This document shows positions 1 to 8,371 of a DNA stretch of 64,000 nucleotides, piece by piece (position 1 is the stretch's first letter; every line of letters starts with the position of its first letter). This DNA is from Janthinobacterium aquaticum (GTDB taxonomy: Bacteria > Pseudomonadota > Gammaproteobacteria > Burkholderiales > Burkholderiaceae_D): positions 186,001 through 250,000 of the forward strand of contig NZ_WFLK01000005.1 in the NCBI RefSeq assembly GCF_009208565.1. Direction: 5' to 3'. The position numbers and the translations under genes were made by a program. Below the pieces are notes generated by a model. The model searched no databases. It saw only the letters and a program-made list of their open reading frames with translations, and had not been told where the DNA came from.

Positions 1-558
1 GAAGTGGTCGACGGCCTGCTGCAGCAAACCAATCTGTTCGACGTGCGCCACCAGCGCCTGGGCGGCTTTTCGGGCGGCATGCGCCAGCGCTTCGGGATTG
101 CCCAGGCACTGCTGGGCGACCCGAAACTGATTATCGTCGACGAGCCCACGGCCGGACTCGACCCGCAGGAACGCGTGCGCTTCCACAATCTCTTGTCGGA
201 CATCGGCGAAGACAAGACCGTGATCCTGTCGACCCATATCGTGTCGGACGTGGCCGACCTGTGCGCCAACATGGCCATTATCAACAAGGGCCATCTGCTG
301 CTGTGCGGCAGGACCCAGGACCTGATCGATGAAGTCAGCTACAAGATCTGGGCGCGCTTTGTCGACAAGAAAGACTTGCCGGCGTTCCAGCAGCGCCATG
401 CCGTCATTTCCACGCGCCTGCTGTCGGGCCGCACGCTGATCCATGTCTACAGCGACAACGATCCAGGCGACGGTTTCGAAGAGGCCATCGGCGACCTGGA
501 GGACCTGTATTTCGCCACCATTGCCGGGCGCCACCGCGTGGCCCCGACCTGCGATTAA
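1..558 (+). CDS. ABC transporter ATP-binding protein, 3' part
   Basis: The gene enters from upstream, so only the last 185 residues are visible. They contain the ABC signature (FSGGMRQR), Walker B with its glutamate and D-loop (LIIVDEPTAGLD) and the H-loop histidine (LSTHIVSD); Walker A would lie outside the window. The protein is the cytoplasmic ATPase of an exporter-type ABC transporter and powers a membrane partner by ATP hydrolysis. It ends 9 bases before the ABC permease/M1 peptidase gene, so the two almost certainly form one operon and one complex. The last ~80 residues after the H-loop are the variable regulatory tail common in ABC-2 type ATPases. The substrate cannot be inferred. Confidence 0.93.
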   Translation, partial: EVVDGLLQQTNLFDVRHQRLGGFSGGMRQRFGIAQALLGDPKLIIVDEPTAGLDPQERVRFHNLLSDIGEDKTVILSTHIVSDVADLCANMAIINKGHLLLCGRTQDLIDEVSYKIWARFVDKKDLPAFQQRHAVISTRLLSGRTLIHVYSDNDPGDGFEEAIGDLEDLYFATIAGRHRVAPTCD

Positions 559-567
559 GGCCAGCCC

Positions 568-3500
568 ATGTTTGCCATCGCAGCGTTTGAAGCCAGACAG
601 CGTCTCAAGCTGCTGTCGACCTGGGTGTATTTCGCCATGTTCCTGGCGCTGGCCATGTTGTGGATGGCTGCCGTCGGCGGCGTCTTCAAGGAAGCCACCA
701 TCAGTTTCGGTGGCAAGTCGCTGATCAATGCGCCGCGCTCGGTGGCGCTGACCTGCAGTTTTCTCGGCTGCTTTGGCGTGGTGGTGGTCGCCGCCATGAT
801 GGGCCGCTCGGTGCAGCAGGATTTCGAACACCGCATGCAGCATTTCTTCTTCAGCGCGCCGATACACAAGCATGACTATGTGTTTGGCCGCTTCCTCGGC
901 GCCGCGTTCGTGCTGGCGGTGGTGTTTGCCAGCATACCGCTGGGCGCCTGGCTGGGCGCCTGGCTGCCCGGCATCGATCCGGAACGGCTGGGGCCGCACA
1001 TGGCGCTGGCCTACCTGCTGCCTTATCTTTTTACCCTGCTGCCCAACCTGTTTATTTTTGGTGCCATCTTCTTTGTGATTGCCGCGCTGACGCGGCGCAT
1101 GCTGCCGGTCTACATCAGCTCGGTAGTGATGCTGATCGGCTACCTGGTGGCGCCCTCGCTGGCGCGCGACCTCGACTATAAAACGCTGGCCGCACTGATC
1201 GATCCGTTCGGCACCACCGCCGTGATCCGCCTGACCGAATACTGGACCAATGCCGAGCGCAACAGCGAACTGGTGCTGCTGGAAGGCGTCTACCTGCTTA
1301 ACCGCGCCATCTGGTCCGGCTTTGCGCTGGTGGCCTTGCTGCTCGGCTACTGGCGCTTCCAGTTCCTGGCCACCGCCGACCTCGGCGCCGCCAAGCGCCA
1401 GGGTGAAGGGACGCCAGTGCAGCGTCTGAGCAGCACCGCGCAGTCTACTACGCAGGCGCCCGACTTCCAGCAGCGCAGCCTGGCCTTTCTGCTGCTCAAG
1501 ATGAGCTGGCTGAACCTGCGTGAAACCGCCAAGAATATTTACTTTGCAGTGATCGTGCTGGCCGGCGTGCTGACCATGTATGCCGGCGCGCTCGACCTGG
1601 GCTCGCTGTTTGGCACCAACACCTATCCGGTCACGCCGCAGGTGCTGGAAATGGTCAGCGACTCGTTCGGGCTGTTCATGCTGGTGATCACCGCTTTCTA
1701 TGCGGGCGAACTGGTGTGGCGTGAACGCGAAAGCGGCTTGCAGCTGATGCTCGACGCCCTGCCCGTGCCAAACTGGCTGCCGCTGCTGTCGAAGCTGTTT
1801 GCGCTGATCGGCCTGCAAGCGCTACTGAGCCTGGTCATCATGCTGTGTGGCATGTCGATCCAGGTGGCCATGGGCTATTACCGGTTGGAGCCTGGCCTGT
1901 ATCTCGAGTCGCTGTTCCTGACGCACTTGCCCGGCTATGCACTGACCGCAGTACTGGCGATTTTCCTGCAGGTCGTGCTCAACCAGAAATACCTGGCCTA
2001 TTTCGCCACTATTTTGTATTACCTGGCCAGCATTGCCTTCCCGGCGCTGGGGCTGGGCGACCCGCTACTGTTGTACGGCAATACGCCGCAGTTTCTCTAC
2101 TCGGCCATGAATGGCGCCGGCCACTACCTGCTGCGCGAACGCTGGTATCTGCTGTACTGGAGCGGCGCGGCGCTGATGCTGACGGTGCTGGCGCTGCTGC
2201 TCTGGCCACGTGGCGCGCAGGACAGCTGGCGTATCCGGCTGCGCCTGGCGCGCCACGGCTTGAGCCAGCCGGTGCTGGCCAGCTTTGGCGTGGGACTGGC
2301 CATCTGGCTGGGCGCTGGCGGCGTGCTGTTCTACACCTTTCATATCGCCAACGACACCAAATCGGCTTATGCGCGCGACGCCGACCTGGCCAGCATGGAG
2401 CGCCAGTACCAGCACTATGCGGCCACGCCGCAGCCGCGCATTGCCGACGTCAGGCTCGACGTGGCGATCCATCCGGCGCAGCGCAAGCTGGTCGTCAAGG
2501 GACGCTATCTGCTGCAAAACAGAACCAGTGCGCCGCTCAGCCTGATCCTGGTGCAGCAGGATCCGACCTCGCGCATGCGCCTGCGTTTCGATACGCGCGT
2601 CCATCCGGGCCTCGACGATACCCGCCTGGGCTTTTACAGCTATCGCCTGGAAACGCCGCTGGCCCCGGGCGCCACGCTGGGCATGGATTTCGATGTCGAC
2701 TACGCGCCGCGCGGCATTTTCGGCCTGGGCCAGGAAACGCCGGTGGTGGCCAACGGCACCTTCTTTACCAATGCCGTGCTGCCGCATATCGGCTACCAGC
2801 AACGGCTGGAACTGCAGGACCCGCGCGACCGCAAGAAACACGGCCTGCCACAGAAGGAACGGGCGCTGGCGCGCGACGATGCGCGCGGGCTGGCCAACAA
2901 CTACATCAGCAACGACGCCGATCTCATCAGCTTCGAGGCCACCGTCAGCACCGTCGACGGCCAGACGGCCATTGCACCGGGCACGCTCGACAATGACTGG
3001 GTCGCCGATGGCCGCCATTATTTCCATTACAAGATGGAGCAGCCGATACTCAATTTCTATTCCATCCAGTCAGCCCGCTATGCCGTGCGCCATGAGCGCT
3101 GGCACGACGTGGCAATCGATGTGTACTACCAGCGCGGACACGAAGTCAACCTCGACCGCTTCGTGCGCGGCACCCGCGAGGCGCTCGACTATTACACCAG
3201 CAACTTCGGCCCCTACCAGCACAAAATGGTGCGCATCGTCGAGTTCCCGCGCTACACCAGCCAGGCGCAGTCGTTCCCCGGCACCATTCCATTTTCGGAA
3301 GGCCTGGGCTTTATTGCCAAAGTCGACGAAAAAAATCCCAAGGATCTCGACTATCCCTTTTATATCACCGCCCATGAGGTGGCGCACCAGTGGTGGGCGC
3401 ACCAACTGATCGGCGGCAATACGCGCGGCGCCACCGTGCTGAGCGAAACACTGGCCGAATACTCGGCGCTGATGGTGATGAAAAAAACCATGGGAGCAGA

Positions 3501-4146
3501 CAAGATGCGCCGCTTCCTGCGCCACGACCTGAACGGCTATCTGCGCGGACGCAGCAGCGAAATCAAGAAGGAAATGCCGCTGGCCGACGATGAAAACCAG
3601 TCTTATATCCATTACCAGAAGGGCAGCCTGGCCATGTATCTGCTGCAGGACATCATCGGCGAAGACAAGGTCAACGGCGTATTGCGCGAGCTGCTGCAAA
3701 CGCATGGCGGCAAAGTACCGCCATACGCCAGCGTGACGGCCCTGATCGACGGTTTGCGCAAGGTCACGCCGCCGGCGCAGGCCTATCTGATCGACGACCT
3801 GTTTGAAAAAATCGTGCTGTTCGATAACCGCGCTTTATCGGCCAAGGCGCGCAAGCTGCCCGACGGACGCTATGAAGTGACCATCAATGTGCAGGCCAGC
3901 AAGCTCAACGCGGGGGAACAGGGGCAAGAGCGCGAAGTGCCGCTCGACGATCTGATCGAGATTGGGGTCGATGACAGGAATGGCCAGCCGCTGCTGCGCG
4001 AACGACTGCGCATGACGGCAAAACAGGGCAGCTATGTGGTGCAGGTCAAGGCACGTCCGGCCAGGGCCGGTATCGATCCGGACAACAAGCTGATTGACCG
4101 CAAGCCTGATGACAATATGGTGGCCGTCAGTATCAGCGAACCATAA
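568..4146 (+). CDS. ABC-2 permease fused to M1-family aminopeptidase (1192 aa)
   Basis: One polypeptide joins a membrane transporter half to a peptidase. Residues ~1-270 and ~305-600 are two ABC-2-like permease blocks, each with several hydrophobic segments. After a last membrane segment near 575-590 comes a soluble region with the M1 zinc motif HEVAHQWW: H936, E937 and H940 are visible, and a glutamate follows in LSETLAEY at about 960. The tyrosine region [13 protein letters not shown] also fits M1 peptidases. A canonical GAMEN exopeptidase motif is not visible; the corresponding stretch reads IPFSEGLGF. The spacing HExxH-x19-E is one residue longer than in PepN-type enzymes. The upstream ATPase is its likely partner. 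The soluble domain is probably periplasmic, but topology is inferred. Substrate and physiological role are unknown. Confidence 0.92.
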   Translation: MFAIAAFEARQRLKLLSTWVYFAMFLALAMLWMAAVGGVFKEATISFGGKSLINAPRSVALTCSFLGCFGVVVVAAMMGRSVQQDFEHRMQHFFFSAPIHKHDYVFGRFLGAAFVLAVVFASIPLGAWLGAWLPGIDPERLGPHMALAYLLPYLFTLLPNLFIFGAIFFVIAALTRRMLPVYISSVVMLIGYLVAPSLARDLDYKTLAALIDPFGTTAVIRLTEYWTNAERNSELVLLEGVYLLNRAIWSGFALVALLLGYWRFQFLATADLGAAKRQGEGTPVQRLSSTAQSTTQAPDFQQRSLAFLLLKMSWLNLRETAKNIYFAVIVLAGVLTMYAGALDLGSLFGTNTYPVTPQVLEMVSDSFGLFMLVITAFYAGELVWRERESGLQLMLDALPVPNWLPLLSKLFALIGLQALLSLVIMLCGMSIQVAMGYYRLEPGLYLESLFLTHLPGYALTAVLAIFLQVVLNQKYLAYFATILYYLASIAFPALGLGDPLLLYGNTPQFLYSAMNGAGHYLLRERWYLLYWSGAALMLTVLALLLWPRGAQDSWRIRLRLARHGLSQPVLASFGVGLAIWLGAGGVLFYTFHIANDTKSAYARDADLASMERQYQHYAATPQPRIADVRLDVAIHPAQRKLVVKGRYLLQNRTSAPLSLILVQQDPTSRMRLRFDTRVHPGLDDTRLGFYSYRLETPLAPGATLGMDFDVDYAPRGIFGLGQETPVVANGTFFTNAVLPHIGYQQRLELQDPRDRKKHGLPQKERALARDDARGLANNYISNDADLISFEATVSTVDGQTAIAPGTLDNDWVADGRHYFHYKMEQPILNFYSIQSARYAVRHERWHDVAIDVYYQRGHEVNLDRFVRGTREALDYYTSNFGPYQHKMVRIVEFPRYTSQAQSFPGTIPFSEGLGFIAKVDEKNPKDLDYPFYITAHEVAHQWWAHQLIGGNTRGATVLSETLAEYSALMVMKKTMGADKMRRFLRHDLNGYLRGRSSEIKKEMPLADDENQSYIHYQKGSLAMYLLQDIIGEDKVNGVLRELLQTHGGKVPPYASVTALIDGLRKVTPPAQAYLIDDLFEKIVLFDNRALSAKARKLPDGRYEVTINVQASKLNAGEQGQEREVPLDDLIEIGVDDRNGQPLLRERLRMTAKQGSYVVQVKARPARAGIDPDNKLIDRKPDDNMVAVSISEP

Positions 4147-4157
4147 GGCGGGTCAGA

Positions 4158-4356
4158 TGGCAATAAATGCCGCTAAGTTAAGAGGACGGTAGGTCGGATT
4201 AGCGTAGCGTAATCCGACAATTGGCAGCTGATATTGTCGGATTACGCCGCTACGCGGCCTGCGCGGCTCGGCTAATCCGACCTACTTAGTTTGCCAAGAT
4301 TTTTCCTTAACTTAGCCGCATTAGGGCTAGGTGGCAATAAATGCAGCTAAGTGAAG
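4158..4356. repeat. Compound repeat: REP pair nested in a second repeat
   Basis: The 343-base gap after the ABC-M1 gene holds a layered element. The core, 4189-4285, is an inverted pair of REP units with ends GTAGGTCGGATTAG and CTAATCCGACCTAC. Around it lies a different 17-base inverted repeat: 4166-4182 against 4306-4322, 16 of 17 matching (AATGCCGCTAAGTTAAG on the left). A direct copy of the left flank (TGGCAATAAATG...) follows at 4332-4356, matching 4158-4182 at 23 of 25 positions. The whole could fold into a long branched hairpin and may also stop transcription from the upstream operon. Its family is not known to me beyond the REP core. Confidence 0.8.
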
Positions 4357-4385
4357 CTTTTTCAGGCATTGAAAGTAGTAAGGCG

Positions 4386-4412
4386 AAAAAATGGCGCGCC
4401 AAGCGGCGCGCC
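4386..4412 (-). terminator. Rho-independent terminator of the 4490-4891 gene
   Basis: GGCGCGCC at 4393-4400 and 4405-4412 are complementary arms around a 4-base loop. Read on the minus strand the hairpin is followed by ATTTTTT. It lies about 80 bases after the stop codon of the minus-strand small gene. Confidence 0.7.
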
Positions 4413-4489
4413 TGTGCTGGCGTCTGGAATATTGCCAACCTTTACTGGTGTGCTTGTGGCCCTGAGACGCTAACGTAACGGCATTAAGA

Positions 4490-4891
4490 TCAGGCAGAGA
4501 TAGGAGCGGACGCGCCGCCCTCGCGCACCGCCACGCTCAGGCTGATGCCCATCTCGCCAAGCACGCCCAGATCGGCCAGCGACAGATCGAGCGAGGCGGC
4601 CTGCTGTGCATCGCCCTGCAATTCAAATTGCAGTTCGGCCACGATGCGCGGCATGCTGAAAGACACGCCGCGCGAATCGCATTCGGCCAGGTAGCTGCGC
4701 ATGCGCGAGGACAGCGTCTGCGCCTGCGCCGCCTGGGCAATCAGGACCTCGAAACCGGAATCGAGATAGACGCGGCCGGCCTCCTTCGGCTCACCCTTGC
4801 GCCACTGGCGTTCGGGCTCGGTCGGCAGGACGTCCAGGATGGACCTGAGCGTCGTGTCATCGCCATGCACGTTCAACTTTGCCATATTCAT
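4490..4891 (-). CDS. Hypothetical protein, 133 aa (possibly DUF4279-like)
   Basis: I do not recognise this protein with certainty. It is acidic, lacks a signal peptide or membrane segment, and alternates short strands and helices: an N-terminal LNVHGDD, a middle SGFEVLIAQAAQAQTLSSR, and a C-terminal half with LDLSLADLGVLGEMG followed by LSVAV. The pattern of a beta-strand start, a GxVYLDSGFEVL strand and a late helix ending in hydrophobic strands is reminiscent of DUF4279 proteins, but this is a weak impression. The ATG at 4891 has GGAAAG about 8 bases upstream; a second ATG lies two codons in. It stands alone between a repeat and the catalase gene and has its own terminator. Probably cytoplasmic. 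Confidence 0.7.
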   Translation of the reverse strand: MNMAKLNVHGDDTTLRSILDVLPTEPERQWRKGEPKEAGRVYLDSGFEVLIAQAAQAQTLSSRMRSYLAECDSRGVSFSMPRIVAELQFELQGDAQQAASLDLSLADLGVLGEMGISLSVAVREGGASAPISA

Positions 4892-5020
4892 GTTGCAGCA
4901 CTTTCCGGTTCAGGATGCCGCCAGGCTGGCAGCGCAATCTCAGATCATCGAGTCTACGCAGGAAAGCAAAATATGTCCACACAGCAATATTTATTATCAA
5001 ACTGATGCTTGCGCAGCATC

Positions 5021-5049
5021 AATCCCGGCCGTTGCAAGCAGCCGGGATT
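5021..5049 (-). terminator. Stem-loop just after the catalase gene
   Basis: AATCCCGGC at 5021-5029 pairs with GCCGGGATT at 5041-5049, 7 bases beyond the catalase stop codon. No clear U-run follows on the minus strand, so it may be an mRNA 3'-end stabiliser or a weak terminator. Confidence 0.4.
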
Positions 5050-5055
5050 GGCACC

Positions 5056-6516
5056 TTACAGCTGCACGCCGCGCGCCTGCAGGGCGGCGCGTACACCGTC
5101 GCCGTAGGCGGAATCGGCACGGTCGAAATGCGCGAGCTGGCGTTGCAACGTTTCCACACGCACCTGACTCAGCGGACCGGCCAGGTTATCGAACAGGTTC
5201 TGCTTGCCCACCGGCGTCAGCAGGCGGAACAGATTACCGGCCTGCGTGTAATCGTCCTCTGCGCCGCGCCCGTCAAAGCGGCCGGCGTCGCCGTGCAGTG
5301 CCAGGCCCTGCTCGCCATGACCCATGCCGCCTGGCGCCGTGCCGCTGGCCACTACATTGGCATAGTTGCGCGCCGCGCCGCCGTTGTTGATCGCCATGCT
5401 GCCGTCGCGCTGCTGGTTGTGGAACGGGCAGCGTGCGGCATTGACCGGCAGATGCTGGTGGTTGGTGCCGACGCGATAGAGCTGCGCGTCATGGTAGGCA
5501 AACAGGCGCCCCTGCAGCATCTTGTCGGGCGAATAGCCGATACCGGGTACCGCGTTGGCCGGTGAAAACGCGGCCTGCTCGACTTCGGCGTGGTAGTTGT
5601 CCGGGTTGCGGTTCAGTTCGAAAACGCCGACTGGCAGCAGCGGAAAATCGCCATGCGGCCAGACCTTGGTCAGGTCGAACGGATTCCAGCCGGTACGCGT
5701 GCTCCAGGCGTCGAGCTGCTCTTCGGTCGCCACCTGCAGCTTGACCTCCCACTGTGGAAACTCGCCGCGTTCGATGGCGCCAAACAGGTCGCGCTGGGAG
5801 TAATCGGGGTCGCTGCCGGCCAGGCGGCCCGCTTCTTCGGCGCTCAGGTTCTTGATGCCCTGGCGCGTCTTGAAGTGCCATTTCACATACACGCGCTGGC
5901 CTTCGGCATTGATCAGGCTGTAGGTGTGGCTGCCGAAGCCGTCCATATGGCGGTAGCCGTCCGGCGTGCCGCGGTCGGAAAACAGCATGGTGACCTGGTG
6001 CAGGCTTTCCGGCGCATGGCTCCAGAAATCAAACATCATCTCGGCCGATTTCAGGTTGCTTTGCGGATTGCGCTTTTGCGTATGGATAAAGTCCGGAAAC
6101 TTGATCGGATCCTTGATAAAGAACATCGGCGTATTGTTACCGACCAGGTCCCAGTTGCCTTCTTCGGTATAGAAGCGCAGGGCGAAACCGCGTGGATCGC
6201 GCTCGGTGTCGGCACTGCCGCGCTCGCCGCCGACGGTGGAAAAGCGCGCAAACGTCGCCGTCTGCTTGCCCACTTCGGCAAACAGTTTTGCCTTGGTGTA
6301 GCGCGAAATATCATGGGTAACGGTAAAAGTGCCATACGCGCCCGAACCCTTGGCATGGACCACGCGCTCGGGAATACGCTCGCGGTTGAAATGCTGGAGC
6401 TTTTCGATCAGGTGAAAATCCTGCAGCAACAAGGGGCCGCGTGGACCGGCGCTCAGGGAATTCTGGTTGTCAGCGACGGGGATGCCCGAAGCGGTGGTAA
6501 TTGGCGGCTGGCTCAT
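5056..6516 (-). CDS. katA: Monofunctional haem catalase (486 aa)
   Basis: Decomposes hydrogen peroxide to water and oxygen in the cytoplasm. The small-subunit catalase layout is complete: catalytic His54 in RVVHAKGSGAYG, the asparagine of the active site in LVGNNTPMFF (127-128), the signature FARFSTVGGERGS with DPRGFALRFYTEEGNWD, and the proximal haem ligand Tyr341 in RLFAYHDAQLYRVG. About 486 residues is the usual length of clade 3 enzymes, and there is no signal peptide. The start at 6516 has AAGGA a short distance upstream. The gene stands alone; the upstream gap holds dyads that could bind OxyR (see 6535-6610). The choice between katA and katB as symbol is conventional only. Confidence 0.95.
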   Translation of the reverse strand: MSQPPITTASGIPVADNQNSLSAGPRGPLLLQDFHLIEKLQHFNRERIPERVVHAKGSGAYGTFTVTHDISRYTKAKLFAEVGKQTATFARFSTVGGERGSADTERDPRGFALRFYTEEGNWDLVGNNTPMFFIKDPIKFPDFIHTQKRNPQSNLKSAEMMFDFWSHAPESLHQVTMLFSDRGTPDGYRHMDGFGSHTYSLINAEGQRVYVKWHFKTRQGIKNLSAEEAGRLAGSDPDYSQRDLFGAIERGEFPQWEVKLQVATEEQLDAWSTRTGWNPFDLTKVWPHGDFPLLPVGVFELNRNPDNYHAEVEQAAFSPANAVPGIGYSPDKMLQGRLFAYHDAQLYRVGTNHQHLPVNAARCPFHNQQRDGSMAINNGGAARNYANVVASGTAPGGMGHGEQGLALHGDAGRFDGRGAEDDYTQAGNLFRLLTPVGKQNLFDNLAGPLSQVRVETLQRQLAHFDRADSAYGDGVRAALQARGVQL

Positions 6517-6534
6517 GATGCTTTTCCTTCGTTG

Positions 6535-6610
6535 TTGACTGATGAGTTCAGTTTAACCAGTCAAGCAAAAAAGGAAAAGATAATTGATTTTATCGAATCA
6601 ATAGATAATT
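6535..6610 (-). promoter_or_regulatory. Candidate catalase control region with two dyads
   Basis: Upstream of the catalase start there are two inverted repeats: TTGACTG (6535-6541) with CAGTCAA (6558-6564), and ATTGATT (6583-6589) with AATCAAT (6596-6602). A direct repeat AGATAATT occurs at 6579-6586 and 6603-6610, 24 bases apart. On the minus strand TTGACT at 6559-6564 could be a -35 element, but no good -10 is found. The AT-rich dyad upstream of the -35 is where a LysR-type activator such as OxyR would sit; that assignment is inferred. The element overlaps the last codon of the neighbouring DsbA-like gene. Confidence 0.4.
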
Positions 6611-7271
6611 ACAATGAACAGCCTGACGCATCACATCTGCTGCCCAGCATGGCCACCAGTTTGCCGGGCTGGCCCAGATAGCTTCCGGCATCGATCTGCC
6701 TGAGTTGGCGTGAACCATCGTCCAGTACAAAGGTGGGAAAACCCTGGCCGCGTACCTGCACCAGCAGCGCCCGGCTGTCGGCAATATGGCGCGCCGTGGC
6801 CTCGCCTGCCAGTTCGGCATAGCGCGCCTCGAAGGCGGCGCCGTCGAGTCCCAGCTGCTGCGCCAGCGCCAGCAACACTGGCAACTCGGCAATGCGCAGG
6901 CCATCGACATAATGTGCATGCTGCACGGCATGAAGCATGGTGGCGCCCTGCCCTTCGACAGCTTCGGCGGCCAGGATGGCGGTAATCGGCGGCGAAGAAT
7001 CAAGCATGGCGCCCAGATCGTTCAACAGGCCGTCGCGGTAGCCATCGCCAAACGGCTGGCCGGTCATTTGCGCGATGCGCGCGTCGTGTGGCAGCACATA
7101 GTTGCGCCAGTCAGGCGTGATCGGGCGGCGGTTATTGCCACTCATCATGCCGCCGCCATGCAGCGCCAGGCGCAAGCCAGGCACGCTGCGCGCCGCCTCG
7201 ACCAGCGGCGCGGCGCCGTAGCACCAGCCGCACAGGGGATCGTAAATATAATGCAGGACTGCTTCGGCCAT
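6609..7271 (-). CDS. DsbA-family thioredoxin-fold protein, CGWC motif
   Basis: A 220-residue protein with the dithiol motif CGWC near the N-terminus (YDPLCGWCYGAAPLVEAA), the layout of the DsbA/FrnE subgroup with a helical insertion and a C-terminal strand and helix (GFPTFVLDDG, where the proline is the usual cis-Pro). No signal peptide is seen, so it probably acts in the cytoplasm as an oxidoreductase or peroxide-response protein; the true substrate is unknown. The start at 7271 is chosen because AAGGAG lies 7 bases upstream and because an earlier start would run into the MBL gene. It follows the MBL-fold gene by 37 bases, so they may be co-transcribed. Confidence 0.88.
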   Translation of the reverse strand: MAEAVLHYIYDPLCGWCYGAAPLVEAARSVPGLRLALHGGGMMSGNNRRPITPDWRNYVLPHDARIAQMTGQPFGDGYRDGLLNDLGAMLDSSPPITAILAAEAVEGQGATMLHAVQHAHYVDGLRIAELPVLLALAQQLGLDGAAFEARYAELAGEATARHIADSRALLVQVRGQGFPTFVLDDGSRQLRQIDAGSYLGQPGKLVAMLGSRCDASGCSL

Positions 7272-7308
7272 GGCCGTCTCCTTGAAATTGCAACGTTGTT
7301 TCAGCGGC

Positions 7309-8160
7309 TTACCACTGTATTTCGCCCTTGGCCACTTTGGCGCTGAGCTTGAGGTCGTCATCGACCGGCAGGGCCGGATAGTGGCGCTGCATGGCAGCAA
7401 TCAAGGCTGCCGAATCGGCCGCTTTGGCCGCTTCGGCCTCAAACGTCTGCACATAGTTGCGGGTAAAGCCGATGCTGTCGGGCGTATAGCTGGAACCGGG
7501 CTTGAAGTGGCCCGGCACGACGGTGACCGGTTTCAACGCGGCGATGCCATCGAGCGTGGTGATCCAGTCCCGGCGCGACTGCGCACTTTGCGTATCGGCC
7601 ATCCATACATGCATATGGTTCGACAGCACCACGCCGCCGGCCACCGCCTTGATCGATGGAATCCACACATAGGTGCGTTCCGGTGTCGGGCCCGATATTT
7701 CCAGCGTCTGGCCTTCGAGCGTCATGCGCTTGCCTGTCAAGACATCGGGCACGATCAGGCTGGCCGGCGCATTGGCTTTCAGGATCGGCCCCCAGTAGGC
7801 CAGCTTGGCGTCCTTGTTGGCGCGTATGGCCGCCACCGTCTCGGCCGTGGCCACGATTTCTGCCTTGGGAAACGCCGCCTTGAGCACCTCGAGCCCAAAA
7901 TAGAAGTCCGGGTCGCTATGGCTGATATAGATGGTACGCAGCTGCTTGCCGCTGGCACGGATTTTCTCTACCAGCTTTTGCGCATCGGCACGGGCAAACT
8001 GCGCATCGATCAGCACGGCATCGTGCTGGCCGGTCACCAGCACCGAGGCGACGGGAAAAATCGCGGCCTCGCCCGGATTGAACACATCGAGCTGCAAGGG
8101 AGCCGCCTGGACAGCACCGGCACCGAGCAGAAAAGCAAACAGCCATGAGGGCTTGAACAT
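7309..8160 (-). CDS. Secreted MBL-fold protein with degenerate metal motif
   Basis: 283 residues, beginning with a signal peptide (MFKPSWLFAFLLGAGAVQA, cleavage after AxA-type VQA). The rest has the metallo-beta-lactamase fold order: NxGEAAIFPVASVLVTG, AVLIDAQF, the position of the HxHxDH motif, SNHMHVW and VVPGHFKPG. The metal motif reads ISHSDPDFYFG, so the second and last histidines of THxHxDH are replaced by aspartate and phenylalanine. The later histidines are present. It may bind one metal or none, or represent a subfamily with altered ligands. It is probably periplasmic. It lies upstream of the DsbA-like gene and diverges from the phosphatase operon. Substrate unknown. Confidence 0.85.
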   Translation of the reverse strand: MFKPSWLFAFLLGAGAVQAAPLQLDVFNPGEAAIFPVASVLVTGQHDAVLIDAQFARADAQKLVEKIRASGKQLRTIYISHSDPDFYFGLEVLKAAFPKAEIVATAETVAAIRANKDAKLAYWGPILKANAPASLIVPDVLTGKRMTLEGQTLEISGPTPERTYVWIPSIKAVAGGVVLSNHMHVWMADTQSAQSRRDWITTLDGIAALKPVTVVPGHFKPGSSYTPDSIGFTRNYVQTFEAEAAKAADSAALIAAMQRHYPALPVDDDLKLSAKVAKGEIQW

Positions 8161-8371
8161 GATGAAGGTCTTTCAAAGTGGTCAGGATAAAGCCATCTTA
8201 CGTTGCTTTTTCCGGAAGAAAAACCATTCAAAGTGCAATGGTTTGTTGCTTGATTCGCCGCAATCAATCAGACCTTACCTTTCCAATGTTTCGCAATGTT
8301 TCAAAACATGTCAGTTCGTCACGACCCTGTAATAATCCACCGTTATCTTGCTAGCTTTCAACACTAGCCGG
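8161..8371. promoter_or_regulatory. Divergent intergenic region, MBL gene / phosphatases
   Basis: This 210-base gap is AT-richer than its surroundings. It holds a direct repeat CAATGTTTC at 8284-8292 and 8294-8302 and a 14-base palindrome ATGTTTCAAAACAT at 8296-8309. TAATAAT at 8330-8336 could be a -10 element for the phosphatase operon, but I find no convincing -35 or Pho box. Regulation by phosphate is expected for such genes but is not shown here. Confidence 0.35.

Noticed and set aside
2065-3027. Long open frames opposite the ABC-M1 gene and opposite many other genes, such as metH, catalase and the phosphatases
   Set aside because: They mirror the high-GC codon pattern of the real genes, lack ribosome sites and have no motifs; they are antisense shadows.
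8310-8340. Pho box before the alkaline phosphatases
   Set aside because: TGTCA-like words occur, but not as the required 11-base spaced direct repeats.
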